From NCBI GenBank assembly GCA_947069175.1, contig CAMTDV010000012.1, positions 41,200,341-41,264,340 on the forward strand: a stretch of DNA of 64,000 bases, given 5' to 3'. Under the pieces are notes generated by a model that saw nothing but the letters and a program-made list of their open reading frames with translations, did not search any database and was not told the DNA's origin. This stretch comes from Scalesia atractyloides. Taxonomy: Eukaryota; Streptophyta; Magnoliopsida; Asterales; Asteraceae. Positions 35,850 through 48,377 of this stretch are shown in pieces (positions within the stretch are counted from its first letter, which is position 1; every line of letters begins with the position of its first letter). The position numbers were made by a program, and so were the translations under genes.

Positions 35850-37330
35850 GTCAGATCTCTCATCCCGTTTAATTTAAAAGATATTTAAATTTTGCCCTGT
35901 CAAACCAGTTTGTATAAAAGTCTGCTTTTTGTTCATTAGTGTGGATTGTTTTAATACGAATCAACTTTTTCTCGTAGCAGTCACAGATAAACTGATGTCG
36001 TATCTCAATATGTTTTGTTTAAGCGTGTTGAACCAGATTTTTTGTTATGTTATTGGCAGCCTCGTTATCCACATATATAGGCGTGTTAAGAAACTGTGAA
36101 CCATAGTCTCTCATATGTTGTTGTATCCACAAGATTTGTGAACAACAACTGGAAGCTGAAACGTATTCTGCTTCGCAAGTCGAGGGCGCGACTGTGGTCT
36201 GTTTCTTACACTGCCTCGTTACCAAATGTGTGCCAAAGAACTGGCATCCAATAGTTGTAGATTTAGCATTTAATTTGCAACACCCATAGCCAGAGTCGGA
36301 GTATCTTGTAGATTGAAGTCGTCGGTTTGAGGGTACCACAAGCCGGTGCTTGGACAATCCTTAAGATATCAAAGAATCCTTTTGACGATCATCAAGTGAG
36401 ACACTCTTGCACTTGACTGGTAGCATGCACAGAGGCATGTTGGACACATGATATCCGATCACGATGCTGTTAGATACGTTAAAGAGACAATCATCAAACG
36501 ATAGAGAGTTTCATCTATCTTGTCTCAAGTTAGATCTGGTCCGATGTCGTGATTCTGAGCTAATGGGGTGGACATTGGTGATACGTCAGACATCTTGAAT
36601 TTCTCCACAACATCATTCACATACTTCATCTGATTTATAAAGATTCCATCAGGCAATTGATACACTTGAAGTCCGAGAAAGAACTACATCTCCCCCATAG
36701 AACTCATCTCAAACTTCTTCTTCATGACTCTTTAGAAATTTTTGCACAACACATCGTTTGTCGAACCGAATATGATATCATCCACATTAATTTGTAAAAT
36801 TAGGATGTGGTCGTCTGCTTCCCGCGTGAAGAGGGTACTTTCTCTGATGAAGTCGTTGTCCAGGAGATGCAGAGAGAGCGTCTCATACCATGCTCTCGGG
36901 GCATGGTGTAAACCGTACAATGTCTTATCCAGTAGGTAAACCTTGTCTTTGTGTATCGGATCAACAAACCCCGGTGGTTGGCCAACGTACACCTCCTCTT
37001 TCACCTTTCTGTATAGGAATGCAGATGTGACATCTAACTGGTACACTTTGAATCCTTTCCAAGACGCGAATGCGAGGAAGATATATTCCCTCTTGTTGGC
37101 AAAATCCCTGAACAACAAGTCGAGCTTTGTTATGCACAATTACTCCTTTGTCATCTCTTTTGCACTAGAAGACCCATTTTGTATTTATCTTCTTATTGTC
37201 TTCTGGCAGAACAACGAGTTTCCACACACCAAGTTTTTCAAATTGTGAGAGTTCTTCCTGCATGGCGTTTACTTAGCTTTCTTCTATCAGTGCTTCCTTA
37301 TACGTTTTAGGCTCTACCTACGAAATAAAT
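35850..37330 (-). pseudogene. Element C reverse transcriptase and RNase H (broken)
   Basis: RT start near 37300 (ALIEES, then VNAMQEELSQFEKLGVWKLV). The palm block at 37139-36732 includes VYLLDKTLYGLHHAPRAWYE. The catalytic box reads NVDD, so both Asp are kept and Tyr is lost. RNase H at 36357-36019 includes YSDSGYGCCKLNAKSTTIGC and VAPSTCEAEYVSASSCCSQI, ending near 35850. Several frameshifts and stops. Element role: RNA-dependent DNA synthesis. Confidence 0.87.
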
Positions 37331-37421
37331 ACCTGTATGAGATCCTATTTTGTAGAGCTGCTACATTAGAATAAAAGCAACTAAGATCCTGATTTATTTG
37401 ATGTCTCGTTTTAACACCACT

Positions 37422-38950
37422 CTACAACTCTCCAATTATAAACTCTGGTGGGTGGTAGGACAGTGTCCTCGGCATAACTTCATTGGATACTCTCACTTCG
37501 TGTCCTAGATTTGTAATATTTTGTTCAACGTTCTGATTAACAGCAGATGTTTCATTCTGAGCACTCATTCCTTTAGCTTGACTGTTGAGTAAACTTTCAA
37601 TCTGAGCTTCACCATCATTAGAGGTGGATCTGTTATTGTCATAAGTTGGTTTAGTGTCAGGGTTAGAATCATCAGATTGATCGAACGTGGGAGCTATATC
37701 ATTCTTCTCTTGTTCAGCTGTTGGTTCACTTGTTCCCGCAGTCTGTGATTCTCGATGCTGAGAACTCGGGCCTGCTTCAGCATCGTTTGTACCAATGTGT
37801 TTCTGAGTCACAACGATTGGTCTCAAAACTTGATCTTGTGAAAAAGATTTTTGTTGCTGATAAAGCATAACAAGTTCCTCTTCTGTCGGTTCAGCTGGCA
37901 GCTCGAAGGAATTCCAGAGACTTTCATAACCGAACAGCCAAGGATCTCCTGTTTTCTGTGTCAGAGATGTGTAGCGTTGATAATCTACATTCTGAACTTC
38001 AATAACCCGGTTCAATGCTAGGAATTTAAACTCTCTTTAGCGGACTAGCATATCCCACGAAGAAACCTTCCATTGATTTAGTCCCAAATTTGCCACCTGC
38101 ATTGATTACCATGCATGGTGACCCAAAAGGATCTAAATATTTCAGATTTGGCTTTCATTGGTTGAGTAGTTCAGAACACGTCTTCTTGCATGCCTTAACC
38201 TTCAATCCTCTGTTTAATGTATGACAAGCAGACGCCATAGCTTGCTCCAAAAACTTAGTAGTTTTGAATCGGCAAGCATGGTTTGTGTTATTTCTATAAG
38301 CGTTCTGTACTTTCTCTCAGCTACACCGTTTTACTGTGGGGTATATGCTGCACTGAATTCACGCAAAATTCCTTTCTCATTGCAAAACTCGAATGCGTCG
38401 TATCGGCAAAAGGTACAGATTCTCTAATTTTCTGAACAAAATCATCAGACTATTGAATGTTTCATTTTTTTCTTTCCAAGAACAAAACCCACGAGAACCT
38501 CGAGTAGCCATTGGTAACTAGACAATACAGGTCTCCTGAGATACTTTGAACATTGACTGGTCCAAAGAGATCCATGTGTAGTATTTCAACTAGGAGCTTT
38601 ATCAAGTTCAGAAGCTTCCTTGGATGAGAGTTTTTGTGTTTTTTTCCCTTCTTACAGCTTATGCAGTCATCATTCAAGTGAAAGCTCTTTAGATTAACAC
38701 CATCCACTAGATTGATGTGTACCAAGAAGTTCATCTTTCGGATATGAATGTGTCCCATTTTCCTATGCCACATAATTGATTCCTTCTCTGTTGCTTTTGA
38801 CACAAAACACCACGTGATTTTGTCGTTGTGGTTTCAACGCTCATGTCTAAGACATATAGATCATTTCATGGGGAGCGAGCATCAAAACCCTGGCATTAGA
38901 ATGAGAAATTTTTTTATAAGTGAAGTGCTTTGTGAAGTTCGTATCAAAGG
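37422..38950 (-). pseudogene. Element C integrase (broken)
   Basis: Pre-integrase zinc motif with IMWHRKMGHIHIRKMNFL and DDCISCKKGKKHKNSH (His-His-Cys-Cys kept). The core start is HMDLFGPVNVQ and the second Asp region reads TNGYSRFSWVLFL with the usual Asp pair lost. The remaining core (38460-38040) is in shifted frames. A long Ser/Glu/Asn-rich linker at 38015-37422 leads to RT. Confidence 0.8.
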
Positions 38951-39230
38951 TCTAAGAGATACTGAGTAAGTTATTCTCCAACTCTGCTATGTAGAATGAC
39001 ACCACACCATTTGTTAAGATCCCTTCACCTACAACTCTACATCCCTGGTTCCCTACAAACCTGACGTAGCCTCCTCGGATAGATTTGGCGTCGAAAAGGA
39101 GATCCAACATCCCCGTCATGTGTCGGGACGCTCCGTATCCATGAAACACTTTGAAATAACGGATCTTAGGAGCCCCTACACATTCACCTAAAGAATTACT
39201 TGAATAGCGAGACCCAAGCATTACCGGTCT
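38950..39230 (-). pseudogene. Element C protease (degraded active site)
   Basis: FHGYGASRHMTGMLDLLFDA aligns with the copia protease start, where VDSGASRHMTG is usual; the catalytic Asp is replaced. It is followed by GGYVRFVGNQGCRVVGEGIL and ELENNLLSIS. The domain lies directly upstream of the integrase zinc motif. Confidence 0.8.
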
Positions 39231-42200
39231 TAGGTGGGTTTACACAGATAGGTTCATACACACTTTCACTCTGTTTTTCAACATTTTTTTCAACCTTTTC
39301 ATCGATCAATGTTGGAACAGATGTTTAATCACCCAATTCTGACTTTTAGAAATTGCATTTTTGGTGTAATAGTTTGAATCTTTTTGTTCCATTTTGTTTG
39401 AAGATTCACCGGCCTTTTCAGTTGAAACTTTAATGTTTGCTGATTTCACTTTGTTTTTAGATTCATTGTTTTGTTTCAAAATCTGAGTTGGTACCAACAT
39501 TGGGGATTTCTGTTTCAAGTCTTCTTGAGATTTTTTCACATTGTAAATAGGTCTAGGTCTCTTTTGTGGACACCGACTAGTGATATGTCCAACTTGATTA
39601 CATCGAAAGCAAACTCTTTTGTCAGTTACAACAGATGAACCATCAACCTGTTCACTTTGTTTTTGTTGAGCAAAAAATTCTTCATTTGACCGTTATCTAA
39701 ACTGGCTCTCTTTTTCACTTTCCTAGCTACTTCCAAAGACAAACGTCATTTTCTCCAAAAATTTAAATTTCCAAACCTGTTGTTATTTCTCTTACCGTAT
39801 CCTGAACCGTTTCTCCCATTATAAATTTTTTTTCTGTTGATGATTAGAATAGGAGTTTAGAATAGTAAGATTTATCTCGTTTAGAGTTTAAAAATCTTTG
39901 TTTTTTGTTAAATTTTCAATCTCAGACATCTCAATTCTACTAACTTGAACACTTAATCAATTTTGTTCATGTTCACATTCTGAATCGGGAATTATTCGTC
40001 AGAGTATAGTTTACCAGATCCATACATTTTATACTTCACAAGATTTGGATCATCATTCAAACTATTATCTGATTTTGGAATGTGTTTTTAAAGAAAATTG
40101 TCGTCATCTTTAGAATGTTAACTTGAACTTGTTTTTTCAAGATTTAATTGACCACTTTCATAAATTGTATCATCACTCTCATTTTCAAAAACCTTTTCAA
40201 CAACATTTTTAACAACATCTGACTGACACTCTGTTTCGGATTTGGTATAGGTTATATCAAGATTTTTAGGCAGCTCATCTTTCTTTTTAGTTTTTAATTT
40301 CAAATTTAGCGCATTTTCCACCCTCTCGGGCTTTTTCCTTGAATAACGGTCCACATGGGGGGTGTAACTCGATTATAACCTAGACCTTTGTTTTGAAAAC
40401 CATACACATCATCCCCATTTTCGTCTTTTCCTGTTGGTTTTGGGATGATGTGATCCAAAACGTAAGATGTTATTGAATAACTGATCAGCTTCTTATCAAC
40501 TCTTTTTGTTTCTCTTCTAGTAGTTTCTAGCTCTTGTTTTAATTTGGCTATCGTGTAAATATGAATACTAATTACTTTTTGTTTATCCATAATCGTAGCC
40601 TTGAGCATAGAAAGTTTTGCTTCATATTCTCTACTAACATCTCGATATTGGTTGATAGATCTGCCCAGTTTATCATATGTTTCTTTTGTTTCTTTAAAAT
40701 CACCAGTGGTACTATCAGTGTGTACTTTCAATTCCCTAAATTTTTCATCTTTTTCAACACAAGATTTACAGGTTCGATGCATTTCGTGCATTGAACAATC
40801 ATTCCAGTTTTCTCACTCTTAACTTCTTTTACCACAGATTCATTTTTTTGTGCAGCTTCAGAGGTTTCAACTACCTCTTTAAGTTGGGCCATCATAGCTT
40901 TATCTTCCATCTCTGCTAAATTCTTGGCATTCATTTCATTTGATAGATTAGTAATTTCTTCAACATCTTGTTTCTTCTCTTCTTCACTCTGTGAGCCATT
41001 AAAGCATTGCTGTTGAAGAAACCTACGAAACAAGAAAACAAATCAGGAGGCATTATAGATTTAAATGCATGACATAAAGCTTCCTGTGATGCTTTAGAAT
41101 CATAGTAATTTTCAGAATCTTTGGGAGTCTCATCAAAGCCAATCTCAACACTAGATTCATTACTAACTTCTTCTACTATCTCTTCCTATACCATCTTTTC
41201 TGGTTCCTCACTAATTTTGGCTAGAAGATCAAGACTATCGGTCTTAGGAATATTCCAATTAAATCCTTCGTCTTCTTGTGTCACGACTAAAGCTTTATCC
41301 TTAGATTTCGACGAACCATCTTCATTGGGTATAGGTCTTGAACTGCTCGGAGGATTTTGGGAAGGCTTGTGATAAATTGCTCTTTTATAATAATCTTCCC
41401 TAAATGGATTATTGCCGTGATTCACCTCACTGTTCGTGCATTCTCTTTTGAAATGCCCATTTTCTTTGCACTTGAAATATATCACCTTTGATTTGTCAAA
41501 GCCTAATTTTGAATCAGGGTTTCCAATACTGTTTTTACCTGTGATTTCCATGAACCGTTGTGCACGTCTGACAACACTTGCCATACACCAGTGTATATCT
41601 TTTATTTCAATCTCTTTAGGGTCTATTTGGTCATAATCTTCCTTTGTCATATTAGGATTACCAATTCACCCTGCGACCAAACTTTCATACGGCTCTAAAA
41701 TCGATGCTAGAAAGACCATGTGTTGTTTGGTAGTGTCTTCGGTGAAATCTTTTGCATTTTATAGATTGACTGTTGTGTTGCATTGCAGCACATGCGGTCT
41801 TGGATTTTCTTAGTTTGAAAAGTTATTATCACTTTGAGAAGATTGAGGGCTTGGTGTTACGGTATTTGGTTCAAAATTCTGATGATGAGAATCCACCACC
41901 ACTTGCATTTTTTGAATAAGATCTAGAAGAATTGTCTACACTGAAAGCAGTTTGGATCTTTGGGCTTTGAAGGTTTACTGCACCTTTGAAATATAAGTCA
42001 ATATCTTGTTGGACATTTGCATTTTTCATTTGTGCCATCTTGCGAAGTTCAAGCTCTTGTTCTTCAAGTTTTTCAACGAATTTACTCAATGTCAGACTAG
42101 AATATTCATTGTTATTCTTTAAGATCATCAAGTATGTTGACCATTCATTCTGGGGTAAGCATCAGCAAGCTTATCAACCCATTCCTCATTCTCTTTTTCA

Positions 42201-42680
42201 ATCTTTAGGCGCTTCATCTCCGCCACTAAGTGACAGTACCTTTCAACAATTTGTTTCAACGTTTCTCCTTTTAGAGCTGTAAATATGTCAAATTCCTTTT
42301 TGAGCAATGCCTTCTTGCTTTTAATCAAAGTTAAACTTCCTTTGAATGTCACTATCAATGCTTTCCAGATTGATTTCACGGTACCCTTGTGTTGGAGTAA
42401 CATGAAAATGTCTTCTTTAATGGCCTGTTGAAGAAGGTTCAACATTTTTTCTCTCGTACAAACTTTTCTTTTTCACCTTGAGTGAATTACATTAGACTTT
42501 TCTTTTCACCATCTTCTGCAGTTGTGTAAAATCTTTTAATTGCATACTAACAATCTATATAATTCTCCTGCACCCAGTTCTCAAACGTTCATGCCAACCC
42601 TTAAAATCATACATGCTCATAAGCTTGGGCGGCTTCGTCATTGTGCCCATCTCGTTATCCAAGTTTAAATTTTGTACCAT
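39230..42680 (-). pseudogene. Element C gag (broken)
   Basis: Start chosen at the Met of MVQNLNLDNEMGTMTKPPKL near 42680, matching the gag start of relatives. Then the gag core (42445-42128), a first zinc knuckle YFKCKENGHFKREC near 41480 (first Cys is Tyr), a coiled-coil segment (41033-40306) ending GLGYNRVTPP (the family VPPPYNHNY position), and Lys-rich stretches (40354-40118). A second knuckle, CFRCNQVGHITSRC, lies near 39620-39575 and a Lys/Ser-rich tail leads to protease. Frame changes at several points. Confidence 0.8.
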
Positions 42681-42759
42681 TGATCCAGGAGTTGTTGCAG
42701 ATGCTTTACAGAATTCGTTCTCAATTTCGGCAAAATTTGGTACAAAGAAACACTTGGGC

Positions 42760-43232
42760 GAAGATAAGCTTTGTGCAAAGGTAAGCTTCGTGCGAAGGTA
42801 ATCTTTGTGCAAAGATATCCTCATGCGAAGGTACTCTTATACGAACTAGACACAAAAACAAACAAATAGGAATTACGTTCGTACGAAGGTAAGAAAGACA
42901 CACAATAGAACTTTATTTTTGTACAAAGGTATTTTTGTTATTCGAAAATTTTACGTTCGTACGAAGGTAGTTAGTTTGTACGAATGTGTTCCTTCATGCG
43001 AGGATGAAAAATCAAGTTTTCTCGTTTTTCAGCATTTTGATCATGATTTCGATTGAATTTTTGTCCAATTTTTCAATGGTTTTGTTAAAAACGTATTTTA
43101 TGGAAACCTTGAAAAATTCAGTCCATTTCGACGGTTAAATGTGTGAAAAATGATCAATATGAGAAGAAATGACTAGAAGAGAAGTTTTCGCTTGCTGAAT
43201 CTTGTTGATTATCTTCAAATTTAAGCCTCCAA
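42760..43232 (-). repeat. Element C leader with TTCGTACGAA word array
   Basis: Between primer-binding site and gag. Perfect TTCGTACGAA at 42878-42887 and 42956-42965, with many degenerate copies from 42775 to 43015 (cttcgtgcgaaggta, atgcgaaggta, tttgtacaaaggta). No coding. Confidence 0.75.
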
Positions 43233-43244
43233 GCTATGATACCA
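43233..43244 (-). other. Element C primer-binding site
   Basis: The minus strand reads TGGTATCATAGC, the copia initiator tRNA-Met site with one change, two bases from the LTR. Confidence 0.8.
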
Positions 43245-43246
43245 CT

Positions 43247-43637
43247 TGTAAGGGATCGGTTATCTATAGATAGCTCAGGTCTAAATATGTAACCTAGTTC
43301 ATAACCGTGCGGAATCCGTTTACTTAGGTGACAATATAAAAAGATTACTTTTAAATCGCTGTTTCATTGATTTCATAAACATTTACAATCTTGAAACACT
43401 CGGACAGAGCTTCCCCGTCTGATCCCCAAAACATACATTCAAACCCAAAGTCCACACACCTATTTATACTACGTTTACCTCCATGCGGACTAAGGAAACT
43501 ACCTCCGTACGAACTAAGACATGCTACCTCCGTACGGGCTAACATAGTTACGTCCGTACGGAGTAGTACCTTCGTACGGGGGGAGTACTTACATACACGA
43601 TCAAAATCTAACATTTAATCCTGTTACATATTCGACA
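43247..43637 (-). repeat. Element C 5' LTR, U3 end truncated
   Basis: Starts TGTAAGGGATCGGTTATC and parallels the 3' LTR. It holds the palindromic words TCCGTACGGA (43553-43562) and variants between 43470 and 43575. At 43637 the match stops about 38 bases short of the U3 start seen in the 3' LTR (30110-30147), so this copy has lost its outer tip. Confidence 0.8.
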
Positions 43638-44485
43638 TCCCCAACCAGTTATGTAAAAGACCTATCCATTAGTTTAGTAAAGATTGGTATTCCAACATTG
43701 TTTATCGAAAATAAATTGAAATGTAAAATCTTTTTGGCTTTTACAAAAACTGTAAGCTGAAACAAATTTAAGTATTTTTGGTTTTTGAAATATAAACTAT
43801 TTACAGACAGTATTTTGTGAGTATTATGCTAGAGGATCATATCGGTTTCTTTGAGACATATTAGTTGCACCGTTAAGCTTTAATACATACGCAATATTAA
43901 ACAATTCACGTCGGTTAACAATATTGTTTATCGACTTAGACTCAAGCATGCTTATATTTCATGCATTGCTTAATATATTCAAAACGAGCCTAGAAACGAG
44001 GTCTAAAGGCTCTGATACCACTTGTAAGTCCCAAAAATGGATCAAACAATGATATCAAACAACACCAAGGATGAGCGAAATCCAAACTTGATGTGATTCA
44101 AGAAATATTGCAAGAACACATTGAATCACTTTCAACTCACACACGTTTCTATTACAATTGATTAGCAAAAACGTCTAGTATGAGTACACAAACAATCAAA
44201 ATTGAAGCCTCTCTAATTCTCTAGAATTCTCTATAACTTCAAGACTTAAACCCTAGTTTGTGAAACAAACTAGCTTTTATACTCTAGACAAGCCCATACC
44301 CCACATGGGCTTTCCATGGGCCTGGCTAGCCCACATGGCCTTAGGCATGGCCCAAATGACCTATACAAGGTCCAAACCTAATATAAACTAACCCGATAAA
44401 TAATCAAAATTTCATTTCATTACTAGAATTAAGTATGATGTTTTGAAGCAAAATACAACAATTTAACAAAAAGACAAATACAACA
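43638..44485 (-). mobile_element. Remnant J: copia tail scrap, primer-binding site and LTR
   Basis: 43638-43900 resembles the copia noncoding spacer near 34700-34930 (aaaatctttttggcttt, agaggatcatatcggttt). 44009-44020 is a perfect primer-binding site (TGGTATCAGAGC on the minus strand). An LTR follows from TGTAAGTCCCAAAAATGG at 44023 to about 44485, of the same family as the LTR of E (minus-strand words GGCCATGTGGGCTAG, GGGACTTACA). Coding regions are gone. Left limit is the truncated end of C. Confidence 0.65.
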
Positions 44486-47311
44486 ACGAGTATAAAAAAT
44501 TAAGATTAGTTTCTAATTCATCCTACTAGGTTCCATTCATCATCATCATCAAATTCCTGCAATACGTACTAAAGTATAGTTCAATACATAAAGTATTGAT
44601 GAGTATACAAGTTTGAGTACTAGCATAGTATAAGAGTTTAAACGAAACCACATGGCATAATAGTTAAATAGAACTAACATATGATACTAGCATGCAATTA
44701 TAAATATCAACCCAAAGATTCCCGCTAGCATAATCTAATCATATCAATGAACAGATCGTTTTGTTTTCTTAACATGACCTCAAGAATACGAGCGGTGCGT
44801 TAATCATATAGTGTTATACATGTTAAGAGAGGCTTGTATGAAGTTAATGACAAATATAAAGCATAAGATAGTCTAGCATATATGATTTCAAGTATAACGT
44901 ATCAAGCATGTATATTAAATTGTTGGTTCATGTTTTAAGCATAAAGTATGTGATTGCATGATTTTGATAACATATACATATTGCACTCGAAAGTGTAAAA
45001 AGTAAAACAGGAGTCGAGTATACTCACGGTTTTGCAAAGTGTTCCTAGCAATCCGCGAGTCGTTAAGTTTCGAAGGATGGAACTCCGAAGTTACCCTACA
45101 TGGGGAAAAGAAGGTGTGTGAGTAATCGGAGTTGATGGAGAGTTTGGATTCGGAATTTCTAAGTATATATAAGAATGTATATGAAAATAATTATCTAGTC
45201 TTAAACACTCGTTTTGACACTATTATTTCATGTGATTTCATGGGTCGAAACTTGCCCATTAGAATTGTTACGAGAAGTTTAAAACTTAGATAATATAACC
45301 TATATTCATGACGTGTAATCGTAATCCGATTAACATCAAGGATTCGGCTATGTATATATATTTATATATAGTATAGTATATCTTATAATAAGTCCATCAT
45401 ACGTTATCATAGAATTCATATAAGTCACGGGTGGAGGTATGAACACCTCATTGTATGATCCACCAAATCACCAAATTTACCAACTTAGTTGGTAAACCCG
45501 GTTGGTCATGAATAAGAAGAATGAAAACTAAACTAATCTACTAACATACTAAGTATCCAAATAACGACAACCCAGGCGTGTCATACCCAACATGGCAAAT
45601 GTTAGAGGCGAGGCGTGGTTGACTTACTTTAGGACTAGCAAACTATTTAGTGAATATGAATAAAACATCAAATGAGGTGATGGAACAACTTAGGATAGCC
45701 AAGGCTTCCAAGGTTCACATCTTTACCAAAATACAAGTCTTGCCATATTAACTATGGTAAACTTGGATGGTTTCATCACTTGTGGGTTGTCTAAGCCCTT
45801 AGAAAACAGAAAGTTTAGAGGGTGTTTGCACCTCTAAACTTGTAAGAATCAAGCTCTAACAAATCCTATAACCATAGATAGGTTTACGAAGATGTTAGGC
45901 ATGAGATTCATGAATAAAAGTTGAGTTTCATAAAGGTTTTCCATGTAATATTTTATAACGAAAAGTTTAGACCTCAAAATGGTGATGTTCCACCTTAGTT
46001 TACCAATGTAAACTTGTGGAAAATCTCCTAGAGGTGTTCCAAGCTTTGTAGTGGAAGGAAAGATGAAGATATGATGAAGAAAAGTGAGTTTGAACTACTT
46101 TGAGACTTAAGACATATCTGCCTCTTCTTGCAATTCTAGCAGATTATGGAGTGATTTGAGAGTGTTTGAGGGTTTGGAAAAGTGCAAGAGAGGTGTAGGA
46201 GGCTAGTTAATATAATGGGTTAGTAGGGTTTTGAGTTTAATGAGGTTTACAGGTGATTGGGGAGGAAAATAATGGCTAGTCCATGCTCAACAAACAACAA
46301 TCTACGAATCAAGCCTCTGGTGGCACGTGAGAGATAAGGGTAGGGCTTCGCGCCCCTTGGTTCCAGCAACTTTGGTTTATTTACATTTTGGCCCCTGAAC
46401 TTCTATTTGTCATCATTTTATGCAATAACTTTGTATTTTGACATGTTTTTAAGCATAGAAAGCGTACGTAAGTATATTTCAAGTATCGTGAATGTATGCA
46501 TGAATAATTGCATGTATAACAAGTGTCATTTGCAATAAACACGTATTTAATTGATTGATTGCACAAATAACAAGTATGTATAAAATATGAATTTCATTAT
46601 GATCAGAGTCTCGAATTATAAAATTGGAAAAAGAATACAACATGATACAAATACAAGTTTCCATAAATAGAAATATGATTACACTTTCCAAATAAGGAAA
46701 GTACAGAAAAGCAAAGTGTTACAATGGTACCGTGTCCGAGCGTCCCCGACTCATCAACTAGAAATGGCCATTAAAATAAGCGAAGGGTAGTAGGCATACT
46801 CCTAGAAGACGTTGTATTAAAGGTGGTGTGTACCATCGTCATATACCGGCATAGATTTCTAAGCATGTAAAACTAGTGACAATAAATCTATCCCAAAAGA
46901 ATACTAAATGATTAACCCACGGGTTATCATAATATGTATCAAATGATTTATGAAAATGATTTTTAAAATGAGTCGGTTAATTCTATTTACCAGCGAAGGC
47001 TAACGTATTTTCAAAAGATCAAACTGCAAGTAACGAGCCCTGAACATAGGGTGGAATGGCTTGGTCATGGGAAAGCTTAGAAATTTGCGACTCCTCTGCT
47101 TAAAGGCCTATGATGTCCTTAAGCTCGCTTTTATTTTCAATCCTATCATGTGGGACTTGTATCGAACGAAGTATGAATAATATTTAATAAATTTCACATA
47201 TTTTATGATTATTACCTTTATAAATCTATCTTCCACAGCATATTGTGAAACTATTATCAATCGTCATGCATAAACCTAACGACTAGGCCCACCAAAAATT
47301 GGGGTGTGACA
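44486..47311 (-). repeat. Unclassified LTR-like repeat
   Basis: 2.8 kb with no coding domain. The minus strand begins TGTCACACCCCAATTTTTGG at 47311, a terminus typical of plant gypsy LTRs. A segment near 46727-46765 (gtaccgtgtccgagcgtccccgactcatc) and one near 46390 (ttttggcccctgaactt) have the texture of dispersed LTRs. No matching second terminus was found, so it may be a solo LTR or several fragments. Confidence 0.4.
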
Positions 47312-47456
47312 CCGCGTCTTTCAAACCTTTGAAGTCAACGGTTCTATGGCCAGGCCTCTTACAAAAGCCACATATTTTCATTTGGTCATAGAGACATCTT
47401 CCAAAGTTTCTCTTCCCAACTGATAAAAATGGCGAGTTTAGAGGATTTCACCATCC
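47312..47456 (-). pseudogene. Possible copia gag scrap with zinc knuckle
   Basis: One minus-strand frame reads NFGRCLYDQMKICGFCKRPG followed by HRTVDF, resembling a CCHC knuckle with the last Cys changed to Asp. It is cut on the left by the LTR-like terminus at 47311 and on the right by the LTR of G at 47457, so it could be the target into which both inserted. Confidence 0.35.
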
Positions 47457-48196
47457 TGTAGGTCCACTTAGAGGATCAAGATAACCTACTTCCTTGTTGT
47501 TTAACACACACACGAGTGCGAAATCCAAGTGTATATGCAAACCAAAGCAAAGTATAGTAAACACAAAGTAACCAAAGATTCACTATCTTTTGATTAACTG
47601 AAGAGATCTAGTACAAATTAACTGAAGAGATCTAGTACAAACACATACACACAATGTTCATACAGACTCAAGGTATTCTCTCTGTGCTCTCTCTTTCGTG
47701 AGTTGTGAAGCGCATGTCTATATATAGGCCCAACACCCAGCAACATCACGAAGAATGTTACTGGTCGTATAAAGCACTACAAAGCCCACGAAGAACATTC
47801 TTGGAAGAGTTGCTCGTATGAACAACCTATGGCTCGTACGAATAAGTAACTCGCTAATTCGAAAGTAATTGTATCTTGAATGTTCATTCATACGAGCATG
47901 CAATGGCTTGTACGAACAGGTAACATGTTCGTACGAAGCACAGTTCACTCGTACGAATATGGGGTTCTTCGGAGAACCCTGCTAACAGACATACTACACA
48001 GTCAGAAACAAAGAACTTACAGTATGCACACATGCAACTGTTTTACAACACAAACAAACTAAATGTCGTACTAAATCAAGATAGGAGGATATCTTGATTT
48101 GGTCGACATGACCAAACTTTACAGACACAACAAACAAAGACCGTACAATTACTGACGTAACTAAGAACAAGTGACAGACATAAAAGTGCATCAACA
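47457..48196 (-). repeat. Element G 3' LTR
   Basis: TGTAGGTCCACTTAGAGG to GTGCATCAACA. It contains TTCGTACGAA at 47928-47937 and variants between 47810 and 47960 (ctcgtacgaat, cttgtacgaac). An exact tandem duplication of about 24 bases (attaactgaagagatctagt plus acaa) lies near 47593-47641. The polypurine tract CAAGGGGGAGTT follows at 48208-48197. Confidence 0.82.
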
Positions 48197-48377
48197 AACT
48201 CCCCCTTGACTGTTGCTTGGTCTTCGGTCTTCATTTCTAATGGACTGCTGCACCCACATTCACTGAAGACTTTCAACCAACGTTGACTGAAGAACAATAT
48301 CCTTAATACTCTCCACAACATCAAACTTTTCTTGTTTCCTTTTGAATACCACCCGAGGCAACTGGATCGGCCATGAT

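Larger units (their letters stand above)
22770..43637 (-). mobile_element. Element C: Ty1/copia SIRE-like retrotransposon with ORF2, interrupted
   Basis: From high to low coordinates: 5' LTR (43247-43637), primer-binding site, leader, gag, PR, INT, RT, RNase H (ends about 35850), a long noncoding spacer (33870-35840), a second ORF (33850-30420), polypurine tract and 3' LTR (30147-30040 plus 23090-22770). The 3' LTR is split by Athila element F. The LTR halves match the 5' LTR closely (for example gatcggttatc, ctcaggtctaaat, aaaccgtttcattgatttcata). Without F the element is about 14 kb. A pol-distal ORF in copia is the SIRE/Maximus signature. Stops throughout make it inactive. Confidence 0.85.
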
